Shown piece by piece: positions 9,340-15,526 of a stretch of DNA of 64,000 nt. Each line of letters starts with the position of its first letter. Within the stretch, counting starts at the first letter, position 1. Location of the stretch: assembly GCA_018335755.1 (NCBI GenBank), contig JAGXRK010000061.1, forward strand, positions 70,646 through 134,645, given 5' to 3'. Made by a program: the position numbers and the translations under genes. The notes below the pieces were generated by a model. The model was given only the letters and a program-made list of their open reading frames with translations, was not told where the DNA came from and made no database searches. The stretch comes from Ignavibacterium sp. Lineage in GTDB: Bacteria > Bacteroidota > Ignavibacteria > Ignavibacteriales > Ignavibacteriaceae.

Positions 9340-9372
9340 CCCCTCCCTTTTGGGGAGGGGTTAGGGGTGGGG
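9340..9372. repeat. interspersed C/T-G/A-rich palindromic repeat, copy A
   Basis: A palindrome core (CCCTCCCTTTTGGGGAGGG) is followed by TTAGGGGTGGGG. It covers the end of the terminase gene: the stop codon and the last residues (KPHP) are encoded by its right half. Related copies lie at 10140-10171 and 13262-13296 in the same orientation. Such units are scattered in many Bacteroidota genomes. Confidence 0.7.
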
Positions 9373-10704
9373 CTTTCTATACTTATAATATTTTGTTTTA
9401 ATCTTTCCGCGTGGTATATGTATGATTCCCTTATAATCTGAATGATTACTTGTCTTTACATTATTCAAAAACTGACTTACTGAATCCACCACATCATCAA
9501 ATTCACCATTCGGGAATTCTTCACATTCATTTATAAACTCACTTAACCAGTGTCTGTTTTGTGGAAGAAAAACTTTTCCCGCTTCAATAAGCGGAGTAAC
9601 ACTATGAACCCTTGCAATCTTATCTTCAACTACTTTAATTGGTTTAATAGGTAATGCAGTATCACGTTGTAACTCTTGTATTAAACTTTGCCCGCTTGCC
9701 TTATCTTCGATAAGTATTTCATTAGCACTATGCAGTTTATGAAGCTCAACAACTTTACGTTTCAATTCCGGAAACTCAACTCTACCTTTCCACAAGTCCA
9801 GCAGGTAATAACCACTCTCACAAACCATCCAGGTAGTGCAGACAGAATAATCATTCTCCTGATTCTTCTTAAAAGCAGTATCCCAGCTTTGCACCTTCTT
9901 GAACACACGCTGTCTTGTAAGAGATGCTTCATCATCATAATACCGCCACCAGTCTCGTTTAATAATCCCTGAAGATTCCTTATCAATAAACTTCCCATAA
10001 ATCTCCTGATCTCTAAGTGCCGGCGATATTTGTGTTACAAGTTCATCAATATCATTCGGATCAATCAAAGGATTATCGTAACTGGAAAAATTGAATGACT
10101 GCCATTCACTATACTTTTCTGTTTGGGTGTTTCCTGTTTCCTCTCCCTTAGGGGGAGGATTAAGGAGGGGGCTTCTTCTTTCATACAGTTCAAAGAATAG
10201 ATGCTTCTCCTTACTCCGCTTAACAACCTTACCCTTTGGCGTTCCGCCAATAAGTACATTCGCTTTATAATCCAGTATCATTGGAAGAATAGATTCATTC
10301 CACAATGCTCTATTCTTAAGTACTATACCAGCTTCATTGATAACAATTAAAGCATAACCAAAGCCCTCAATATTTTCAGGATTATCCGCACTTCTAAAAT
10401 CACAAACAGAATTGCCGATTCGTAATTCAGTTCTATTGGCTCTGTACTTCCAATATTTTCTTGGCAGCTTTCTCAGGACAGGAATAAAATATCTTTCAAC
10501 ATACCGTTCTATATTTCCGTAAATAGTATCAACCCAAAGAACAGGTGAAACACCATTAAGCATCTGTTCAATTACATAATTTGCAAAACCCTTCGTAAGC
10601 CCGAACCTTCGTCCCTTGGCAATGACCTTATACCTTGCATCACTTTCAAAGAATATCTTTTCCTGGTTACGGTGATACTGAAGTTCAAGATCAACTATTT
10701 TCAT
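9361..10704 (-). CDS. phage terminase large subunit
   Basis: A 447-residue packaging motor. The N-terminal ATPase has a deviant Walker A (AKGRRFGLTKG, with Leu at the canonical Lys position) and a Walker B-like IVINEAG near residue 125. The C-terminal RNase H-like nuclease keeps acidic residues in QSWDTAF, ILIEDKASG and FDDVVDS, so DNA cleavage is probably intact. The ATG at 10704 overlaps the small-terminase stop by 14 nt; a longer frame from 10743 is less likely. A stretch near residue 190 (SPLLNPPPKGEE) is encoded by an interspersed repeat inserted in frame between the two domains. The C-terminal residues also come from such a repeat. Confidence 0.88.
   Translation of the reverse strand: MKIVDLELQYHRNQEKIFFESDARYKVIAKGRRFGLTKGFANYVIEQMLNGVSPVLWVDTIYGNIERYVERYFIPVLRKLPRKYWKYRANRTELRIGNSVCDFRSADNPENIEGFGYALIVINEAGIVLKNRALWNESILPMILDYKANVLIGGTPKGKVVKRSKEKHLFFELYERRSPLLNPPPKGEETGNTQTEKYSEWQSFNFSSYDNPLIDPNDIDELVTQISPALRDQEIYGKFIDKESSGIIKRDWWRYYDDEASLTRQRVFKKVQSWDTAFKKNQENDYSVCTTWMVCESGYYLLDLWKGRVEFPELKRKVVELHKLHSANEILIEDKASGQSLIQELQRDTALPIKPIKVVEDKIARVHSVTPLIEAGKVFLPQNRHWLSEFINECEEFPNGEFDDVVDSVSQFLNNVKTSNHSDYKGIIHIPRGKIKTKYYKYRKPHP
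10140..10171. repeat. interspersed palindromic repeat, copy B, inside the terminase gene
   Basis: CTCTCCCTTAGGGGGAGG followed by ATTAAGGAGGGGG is a diverged copy of the repeat at 9340-9372, in the same orientation. It lies within the large terminase gene and is read through in frame, adding a Pro-rich linker between the ATPase and nuclease domains. Confidence 0.65.
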
Positions 10705-11023
10705 TCTTCTGCTCGGCTTCAATTCGTTTCTTGGTAAGCACAATATTCAGATCACCAGTCTCTTCACTCTTATCAGCCTGACCAAGATATTGTTTCCCTA
10801 ACCAGATAAGCATTGACACATTTCCGCCAAGTGCAACTGATATTTGTTTCCTCTTTAATCTTTGTTTGAGATCAGCTTTCCCTTTTATCAGAAAATTCTC
10901 AAATTTCCTTTTAAGGGTGGAATCGTCAAATCCTAAAGCTTCAGCTATTTCCTTATTGGTTAATCCGTAGGATGCAAGCTTTTTAACCTGCATTTCAATT
11001 GGTATGTCTTTTTTTGCCCTCAT
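10691..11023 (-). CDS. phage terminase small subunit-like HTH protein
   Basis: A 110-residue protein with an N-terminal helix-turn-helix (QVKKLASYGLTNKEIAEALG then DDSTLKRKF), a feature of small terminases that bind the packaging site. A helical segment (VSMLIWLGKQYLGQ) typical of phage small-terminase C-termini follows. A strong GGAGGG precedes the ATG. It is the first gene of the minus-strand packaging arm and overlaps the large terminase by 14 nt. Domain and context agree; a plain transcription regulator is the alternative. Confidence 0.8.
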   Translation of the reverse strand: MRAKKDIPIEMQVKKLASYGLTNKEIAEALGFDDSTLKRKFENFLIKGKADLKQRLKRKQISVALGGNVSMLIWLGKQYLGQADKSEETGDLNIVLTKKRIEAEQKNENS

Positions 11024-11089
11024 TTTCCCTCCAAACTTAATATTATTAGGTTAAGTACCCATTTTACAGAATATAGTAAACTGTTATTA

Positions 11090-11120
11090 CAAATATAACT
11101 AATTTATTTGTTTTTATCAA
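11090..11120 (-). promoter_or_regulatory. candidate Bacteroidota-type promoter for the packaging arm
   Basis: On the minus strand TTG (11118-11120) is followed after 20 nt by TATATTTG (11090-11097), matching the -33 TTG / -7 TAnnTTTG promoter pattern of Bacteroidota. Predicted transcription would begin about 60 nt ahead of the small terminase start codon. Confidence 0.5.
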
Positions 11121-11238
11121 TATAATTTCGTAACTTTGTAAGGGTAATACTATATTTTTCCTTATAATATTAGGTAATATAAATAAATCACCTTACTCCC
11201 TAATGTAATATACTGTTTTTTCTTGACTTTTACAAGAT

Positions 11239-11272
11239 TTTGCCGTATTTTACATATAGGGACATACATTTG
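11239..11272 (+). promoter_or_regulatory. candidate promoter for the capsid arm
   Basis: TTTG at 11239-11242 and TACATTTG at 11265-11272 are spaced by 22 nt, close to the Bacteroidota -33/-7 pattern. The -7 element lies inside an 18-bp palindromic word that is repeated upstream of the gene at 14093. Confidence 0.5.
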
Positions 11273-11279
11273 TATGGTA
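11262..11279. promoter_or_regulatory. 18-bp repeated palindromic element, copy 1 (putative operator)
   Basis: ACATACATTTGTATGGTA, with CATAC/GTATG half-sites four bases apart, recurs exactly at 14076-14093. It overlaps the predicted -7 element of the capsid arm, as expected for a repressor site or a shared promoter core of the mobile element. Confidence 0.55.
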
Positions 11280-11312
11280 AATATTTAATAATCATAAATG
11301 AGGGTAAAATCG

Positions 11313-12290
11313 ATGAAATTCGAAATATTTAAAACCGGTTCACACACTTCCGATAAGGGGATAACTAAAAACTATTCTCTTGACGATCTTAATTTCATTG
11401 CTCAGTCTTACAACCCGGCTGAAGATGAAGCACCCATTGTCATAGGTCATCCGGTAGATAACTCCCCCGCCTACGGCTGGGTATCTTCTCTTGAGGTTAC
11501 AGAAGATGGTAAACTCGTTGCTGATGCTCCCGAAGATAAACTTCACCCAGAATTTCTTTCAGCTGTTCAGGAAGGCAGATATAAAAAACGAAGCATTTCT
11601 CTTACGCCCGAAGGCAAACTTCGCCACGTTGGTTTTCTCGGTGGTGCCGCTCCCTCAGTCAAAGGTTTAGCTGATATACAATTCTCACAGCCTTCCTCTA
11701 CTGTAATTGAATTCGATTTTGAGGATAAGTCTGAAAGTAAAAAATCAACTATTGAATCTCCTGAAATTTCAACGCTTAATAATATAACACTTCAGTTAAA
11801 TGAAATATCTGAAACCATCAAGCAGATGAATAATAACTTTTCTGAAAATGAAAACACAGAATTACAAAGTAAGTTCGATATTCTTTCAAGTGAAATAAAT
11901 TCATTAAAATCTAAAATTGATAAGTCCGGGTTTGAGAGCCTATTAGAAAACAAACTGGGGGCAGGTTCTCTTACTCCGGCTATTAAGGATAAACTACTTG
12001 CAGTTTCAAATTTCGCTGAAGCTCAAAACTTTAGTTCAAACTTCTCTCAGGAAAAGTTTAACAAAGACTTAAATATTCTTCTTACTGATCTTGTTAATTC
12101 CTTTCCTAAAATTGTTCACTTTGAAAACTTTGCTGAAAAGCCTGAGCAGGAAAGCAATTCAGTCGATGAAGATTTTTCCGGGTTTACTGTAGATGAAGAA
12201 TCAAAAGCACTTCATAAAAAAGCTTTAAACTTAATGAAGAAGGACAGCATCAGTTATCTCGCTGCTGTTAAATCTATAATGAATAAATGA
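11313..12290 (+). CDS. phage head maturation protease/scaffold (Mu I protein-like)
   Basis: The N-terminal 120 residues match Mu-like protein I proteases: EIFKTGSHTSDKG, an APIVIGHP strand, PAYGWVSSL, and a KRSISLTPEGKLRHVGFLGG core. A long charged coiled-coil-like middle and C-terminus (about residues 145-320) resembles the scaffold portion that is cleaved during head assembly. The ATG at 11313 has GAGGG eight bases upstream; the ATG at 11298 is less likely. It lies immediately before the capsid gene, the usual order of protease/scaffold then capsid. It opens the plus-strand structural arm. Confidence 0.8.
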   Translation: MKFEIFKTGSHTSDKGITKNYSLDDLNFIAQSYNPAEDEAPIVIGHPVDNSPAYGWVSSLEVTEDGKLVADAPEDKLHPEFLSAVQEGRYKKRSISLTPEGKLRHVGFLGGAAPSVKGLADIQFSQPSSTVIEFDFEDKSESKKSTIESPEISTLNNITLQLNEISETIKQMNNNFSENENTELQSKFDILSSEINSLKSKIDKSGFESLLENKLGAGSLTPAIKDKLLAVSNFAEAQNFSSNFSQEKFNKDLNILLTDLVNSFPKIVHFENFAEKPEQESNSVDEDFSGFTVDEESKALHKKALNLMKKDSISYLAAVKSIMNK

Positions 12291-12328
12291 ATTTCAACTA
12301 ATCATTAACTATAAATGGGAGTACTAAT

Positions 12329-13252
12329 ATGAGCACACTTCTTAAAAAGAGGGTCGTAGATCCTGTATTAACCAATATTGCACGTGGCTTCAACAATGCT
12401 GCACACGTTGCAACCAAAATCTTTCCCATAGTTCCTGTAGCTAAGGAAGGCGGAAAGATACCTCAGTTCACAAAGGAAGCTTTCAAAATCTATAACACCG
12501 AAAGAGCAATTCGGGCAAGGTCCAATAGGATAAATCCTGAGAACAGAACTGAAATTGATTTTGTTCTTACTGAACACGATCTTGAATATCCTATTGATTA
12601 CCGTGAGCAGGAAGAAGATATACTTCCTTTGAAACTTCACGCTACTACTGTAGTAACTGACGGCATTTCACTTCGCCTGGAAAAACTCGCTGCCGATATT
12701 GCTCAAAACCTTGCTACTTATCCTGTAGGTAATAAAGTCACTCTTGCTGCAGGCGATAAGTTTACAAACACTGCTTCTAATCCATTTGTAATATTTGATA
12801 CTGCAAAAGAAGCGGTAAGAAGTAAGATTGCACAACGTCCTAATGTTTGCATTATGGGTGCATCTTCGTATAACGCATTAAAGAACCATCCTGCAGTTCA
12901 CGAAAGGATTAAATACACTGAAAGAGCTATTGTAACACCGGAACTTCTAAGATCATTATTTGATTTCGATGAACTCTATGTAGGCGATTCAGTCTACTCA
13001 ACCGATGCAGACGTATTCACCGACATCTGGTCTGATAATGTTGTAATAGCCTATGTACCAAAAGCTAATAAGGATGTTCCGCGTTCTTATTACGAACCTG
13101 CTTTTGCATATACACTCAGAAAGAAAAACAATCCTGTTGTTGATACTTACTCAGAGGCAGGTAAAGTTGAAATCATAAGAAACACAGACATCTTCATTCC
13201 TAAAGTCGTAGGAGCTGATGCTGGTTACCTAATTAACGATACTAATGCTTAA
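12329..13252 (+). CDS. phage major capsid protein
   Basis: A 307-residue protein without signal peptide. It begins with a short arm (MSTLLKKRVVDPVLTNIARG), continues with an IFPIVPVAKEGGKIPQFTKE segment, and ends with a long beta-rich domain; the CIMGASSYNALKNHP and IFIPKVVGADAGYLI segments are of the kind seen in HK97-fold major capsid proteins. GGGAG precedes the ATG by about 8 nt. It follows the protease/scaffold gene by 38 bp and is followed by a decoration-like gene, which supports the call. The exact capsid family is uncertain. Confidence 0.8.
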   Translation: MSTLLKKRVVDPVLTNIARGFNNAAHVATKIFPIVPVAKEGGKIPQFTKEAFKIYNTERAIRARSNRINPENRTEIDFVLTEHDLEYPIDYREQEEDILPLKLHATTVVTDGISLRLEKLAADIAQNLATYPVGNKVTLAAGDKFTNTASNPFVIFDTAKEAVRSKIAQRPNVCIMGASSYNALKNHPAVHERIKYTERAIVTPELLRSLFDFDELYVGDSVYSTDADVFTDIWSDNVVIAYVPKANKDVPRSYYEPAFAYTLRKKNNPVVDTYSEAGKVEIIRNTDIFIPKVVGADAGYLINDTNA

Positions 13253-13261
13253 TACAATAAT

Positions 13262-13296
13262 CCCCTCTCATTACCAAGGAGAGGGCTAGGGAGAGG
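13262..13296. repeat. interspersed palindromic repeat, copy C
   Basis: CCCCTCTC and GGAGAGGG flank a short loop, followed by CTAGGGAGAGG, in the same orientation as copies A and B. It fills the gap between capsid and the next gene, and its GGGAGAGG end sits four bases before that gene's ATG, so it may serve as its ribosome binding site. Confidence 0.65.
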
Positions 13297-13299
13297 TTA

Positions 13300-13488
13300 A
13301 TGAAAACATATAAACTTAAAAACACAGATTTAATGCTTAACGGTAAACTAATTTCGGAAGGTTCGGAAGTAACGCTATCTGAAAAAGATTCTGAAGATCT
13401 TTCTGCATATTTAATTCCAATTGATTCTGAACAGAAAACCGATACTAAATCTCAACCAGAAAATTCTACTAAGAAAAGGAGTAAATAA
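13300..13488 (+). CDS. small phage structural-arm protein, unknown
   Basis: A 62-residue protein with a small beta-rich N-terminus (YKLKNTDLMLNGKLISEGSEVTL), acidic middle and Lys/Ser-rich tail. Small proteins like this sit between capsid and decoration genes in many phages, but no function is recognised. Its stop overlaps the next start (TAATG). The repeat just upstream seems to provide its ribosome site. Confidence 0.6.
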   Translation: MKTYKLKNTDLMLNGKLISEGSEVTLSEKDSEDLSAYLIPIDSEQKTDTKSQPENSTKKRSK

Positions 13489-13823
13489 TGAAAACCGAAC
13501 AACCCTTATTAATTACATCAGTTCAGTGCACTAATTCAAGTGGCATTTTTAAACACCGCTTTGTTCACTTCGATGGTAATTATGGTCGTGAAGCTTACAA
13601 AAGCCTTGGGGTATGCTATGCTGATACTTCATTTAATGAAATGATGCCTGTAATGGCAAAAGGCATTGCCCTCGTAGTAACAGGTGATGCTGTTAACGTT
13701 GGTGATCCTATTGAGTCATTCGATGATGGAGTAGCAATTCCTCAAACTACTGGCTTCCTTGAAGGCTATGCTATGGATTCTGCAGTCGGCTCTGACATAC
13801 TGATACGTGTGCTCTTAGCATAA
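13488..13823 (+). CDS. DUF2190-like phage head decoration protein
   Basis: A 111-residue protein with the layout of DUF2190/capsid-decoration proteins: a beta-rich start (RFVHFDGNYGREA), a central VMAKGIALVVTGDAVNVGDPI segment, and a closing FLEGYAMDSAVGSDILIRVLL. Such proteins bind the outside of the capsid or stabilise it. It is translationally coupled to the 62-residue gene and is the last structural gene of the plus arm, followed by a hairpin. No tail or head-completion genes come next. Confidence 0.65.
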   Translation: MKTEQPLLITSVQCTNSSGIFKHRFVHFDGNYGREAYKSLGVCYADTSFNEMMPVMAKGIALVVTGDAVNVGDPIESFDDGVAIPQTTGFLEGYAMDSAVGSDILIRVLLA

Positions 13824-13853
13824 ACATCCTGTCCAAAATAAATTACTTCACTT

Positions 13854-13877
13854 GCCGCCCTTATATTACAGGGCGGC
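13854..13877 (+). terminator. terminator-like hairpin after the capsid arm
   Basis: Perfect 8-bp arms GCCGCCCT and AGGGCGGC around an 8-nt loop, followed by ttcgtttcg, 30 bp after the decoration gene stop. The GC-rich stem fits an intrinsic terminator, although the T-run is broken. Confidence 0.6.
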
Positions 13878-13967
13878 TTCGTTTCGTAACTAATTTTGTT
13901 ATTGTCATTTTACTTAACCTTTGCATTTAGTGTTAATTTTCTCACTCTTCGTCTCTGCACTCCGCTT

Positions 13968-13993
13968 TTGACTCTTCACAAGTTCAGAGTCAA
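13968..13993. repeat. small inverted repeat in spacer
   Basis: TTGACTC and GAGTCAA are perfect 7-bp complements with a 12-nt loop, in the non-coding spacer after the capsid arm. Confidence 0.4.
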
Positions 13994-14075
13994 CGCTCCT
14001 TTCCGTTCCTCATCGCTCTCAAAACTAACCAGTATTCTAGCTTATAATTGTTAATTTTTAATTTATAATAGTAAT

Positions 14076-14093
14076 ACATACATTTGTATGGTA
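14076..14093. promoter_or_regulatory. 18-bp repeated palindromic element, copy 2 (putative operator/promoter core)
   Basis: Exact copy of the element at 11262-11279. It contains TACATTTG (14079-14086), a TAnnTTTG -7 match, and its last base is the A of the ATG at 14093. If it is a promoter, the transcript would start at or very near the start codon. No good -33 TTG is seen at the normal distance. Confidence 0.5.
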
Positions 14094-14305
14094 TGAAGAA
14101 AAAAGCCTTTTATTCGCAATTATTCCGTCGTGATATTTCCGTTAATGATAAGGATTATTGGTCTGTAGTCTATGCAGAAACGTTATATAGAATTAAGGAA
14201 CTTGAAGTAAAAAATTGCTCTTGTATGGATTGTAATCAGGATTTGGATAAGCTTAACAATTATCTAAATGTTCTTAGAACACATTCTCAAACCCCTATAA
14301 AATAA
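14093..14305 (+). CDS. small unknown protein of the mobile region
   Basis: A 70-residue basic-then-acidic protein with a KNCSCMDCNQDLDKLNNYL segment (CxCxxC cysteines) and helical ends. No family is recognised. The ATG abuts the 18-bp repeated element shared with the capsid arm promoter, so it is likely co-regulated with the structural genes. A GC-rich hairpin follows the stop codon. Its expression and coordinates are plausible but unproven. Confidence 0.5.
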   Translation: MKKKAFYSQLFRRDISVNDKDYWSVVYAETLYRIKELEVKNCSCMDCNQDLDKLNNYLNVLRTHSQTPIK

Positions 14306-14310
14306 AGAAC

Positions 14311-14328
14311 CCCAGCCGAAGCCGGGGC
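14311..14328 (-). terminator. UUCG-loop hairpin, terminator-like on the minus strand
   Basis: On the minus strand CCCCGGC-TTCG-GCTGGGG forms a 7-bp stem with a stable UUCG loop, followed by TTCTTTATTTT. On the plus strand it sits directly after the 70-residue gene and could also act there. Confidence 0.5.
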
Positions 14329-14833
14329 TTGCCCTGATAAAAGGTCTGGGGGTAAACCTTCTACCAGCTGCATTTCAAAAATAAAAACATACTTACTATT
14401 TACCAAAAATAAACCTGTTCCGCTCTTTACGTGCTCGCCTATTTTGTTTTTTGCTTTAGCAGGCTTCGCACTTGATGTCGCTCCACAGGCATATTTTTTC
14501 TCATTTTTCCTTTAGCGTTAAAAGTATTGCTATCGCATACCTTTAACATTTCAATAATCCTCAATACAGCAATCCCTTCAAAGCCAGTAAAAGTTTTTTG
14601 CCCCTTTAGTTTCAATTTAAGTATGGTAATCGTATCTGTTCATTCCAGCTGCACATTCATTGGTCGTATTATCTTAACAAGGGCAAGTCAAAAACTGAAT
14701 ACCAAGCTCTACGTTATCGGCATTCATTTTCAACTTGCCTTCTATCAGTAAATCATCCCTTCTGTTGGTAAGGGGCAAAAAAGTTTTTTTTGCGGGGCGA
14801 AGTGCCCTGATTCACCAATAGAAAGGAATAAAT
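14329..14833. other. gene-free spacer with inverted repeats
   Basis: About 500 bp with no convincing gene; the 74-residue frame at 14527-14751 looks random. It holds an 11-bp imperfect inverted repeat at 14517-14547, a separated 13-bp inverted pair (14594-14606 and 14770-14782), and a tract of A/T runs with a GGGC/GCCC hairpin just before the next gene. Confidence 0.55.
14517..14547. repeat. imperfect 11-bp inverted repeat
   Basis: GTTAAAAGTAT (14517-14527) and ATACCTTTAAC (14537-14547) pair with one mismatch around TGCTATCGC. It could be a recombination site, operator or RNA hairpin; there is no further evidence. Confidence 0.4.
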
Positions 14834-15037
14834 ATGAACGATGACAAAACTTTAAAGCTGCTCTTTGAAGAATGCCAGAAAAGAAACTGGATTCCTGAGC
14901 ATAAGTGTAAGGATAACCTTAAAATCCTGGAACTTACACACTCGTTAAACTCACTTCATAATATCATCATTGCCCGTAAAACCAGATGTGAAATTTGCGG
15001 CAAGGAATTTTATGAAGAAGATGAAAGGGGTTTATAA
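14834..15037 (+). CDS. small unknown protein with a CxxC pair
   Basis: A 67-residue protein. Its C-terminus (TRCEICGKEFYEEDE) is half of a zinc-ribbon-like motif (CxxC), and another Cys lies at CKDN; the N-terminus is helical. AAAGGA lies upstream of the ATG. It ends one base before the SymE-like gene, so the two form an operon, and it could be a partner or regulator of it. No family is recognised. Confidence 0.5.
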   Translation: MNDDKTLKLLFEECQKRNWIPEHKCKDNLKILELTHSLNSLHNIIIARKTRCEICGKEFYEEDERGL

Positions 15038-15038
15038 T

Positions 15039-15218
15039 ATGAAAGTTTATGAATCTTCACACCAAACACAGAGGGACTATAAAAAAGTCCCTCAGATCAA
15101 GATTAAAAACTCACAGCTTAAAAATTCGGGCTTTGAAGTAGGAAAAGAATTTGCAGTAATATATCAGCCTGGAAAAATTACGCTGTTGTTAGTTGACAGT
15201 ATAAAAAATGATGGCTAA
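15039..15218 (+). CDS. SymE-like small AbrB-fold protein
   Basis: A 59-residue protein whose VPQIKIKNSQLKNSGFEVG plus a closing PGKITLLLV match the swapped-hairpin pattern of SymE-type toxins and AbrB-like proteins (P.I.l....l..aGF..G...v....g.i.l). SymE proteins act on RNA or nucleoids and are often controlled by antisense RNA; here no antisense gene is evident. The ATG at 15039 has AAAGGGG eight bases upstream and follows the CxxC gene by one base. It is the last gene before the tRNA boundary, a common place for toxin-like cargo. Confidence 0.5.
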   Translation: MKVYESSHQTQRDYKKVPQIKIKNSQLKNSGFEVGKEFAVIYQPGKITLLLVDSIKNDG

Positions 15219-15290
15219 TTTAAATCTGTACTATGCAATTAATTAATTCAAATAATCTAATAACTAATAATTTGGGGTTGTGGCAGGAAA

Positions 15291-15312
15291 AGTCGCTACA
15301 TAGTCGCTACAT
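15291..15312. repeat. two tandem 11-bp repeats beside the tRNA
   Basis: AGTCGCTACAT occurs twice head to tail (15291-15301, 15302-15312). It lies about 70 bp beyond the 3' end of tRNA-Thr, on the mobile-element side. Such short direct repeats resemble arm-type binding sites of tyrosine recombinases. Confidence 0.5.
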
Positions 15313-15345
15313 CATCAGCGGGATTACTAAAATTCTTGAAAATAA

Positions 15346-15378
15346 AAAACCCCTAAAACAATCTGTTTTAAGGGTTTT
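15346..15378 (-). terminator. terminator of tRNA-Thr
   Basis: Arms AAAACCCCTAAAACA (15346-15360) and TGTTTTAAGGGTTTT (15364-15378) pair with a single G.U wobble on the minus strand. A run of T follows on that strand, directly after the tRNA. Confidence 0.75.
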
Positions 15379-15382
15379 CTTG

Positions 15383-15455
15383 AGCTGGTGAACGGATTTG
15401 AACCGCCGACCGGCTGATTACAAATCAGCTGCTCTACCAACTGAGCTACACCAGC
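15383..15455 (-). tRNA. tRNA-Thr (anticodon UGU)
   Basis: A complete 73-nt cloverleaf on the minus strand. The acceptor stem GCTGGTG pairs with CACCAGC, the D-arm is AGCTCAGTTGGTAGAGC, the anticodon loop TTTGTAA gives anticodon TGT, and the T-arm is CGGTTCAAATCCG-like. CCA is not encoded. The 3' end faces the phage/defence region, so this gene is the likely attachment site for the accessory element. Confidence 0.95.
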
Positions 15456-15526
15456 ATTTTTGGTACGCAAAATTAAGATATTTTGCTTAACTGTGCAAGG
15501 ATTGTTTTAACCCACAATTACTGAGA

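Noticed and set aside
14527-14751. 74-residue frame in the 14.3-14.8 kb spacer
   Set aside because: No ribosome site, biased composition and overlap with inverted repeats; not supported as a gene.
15218-15290. Remnant integrase next to the tandem repeats
   Set aside because: The short frames here contain no recombinase motif (R-H-R-Y or catalytic Ser) and are too short to call a fragment.
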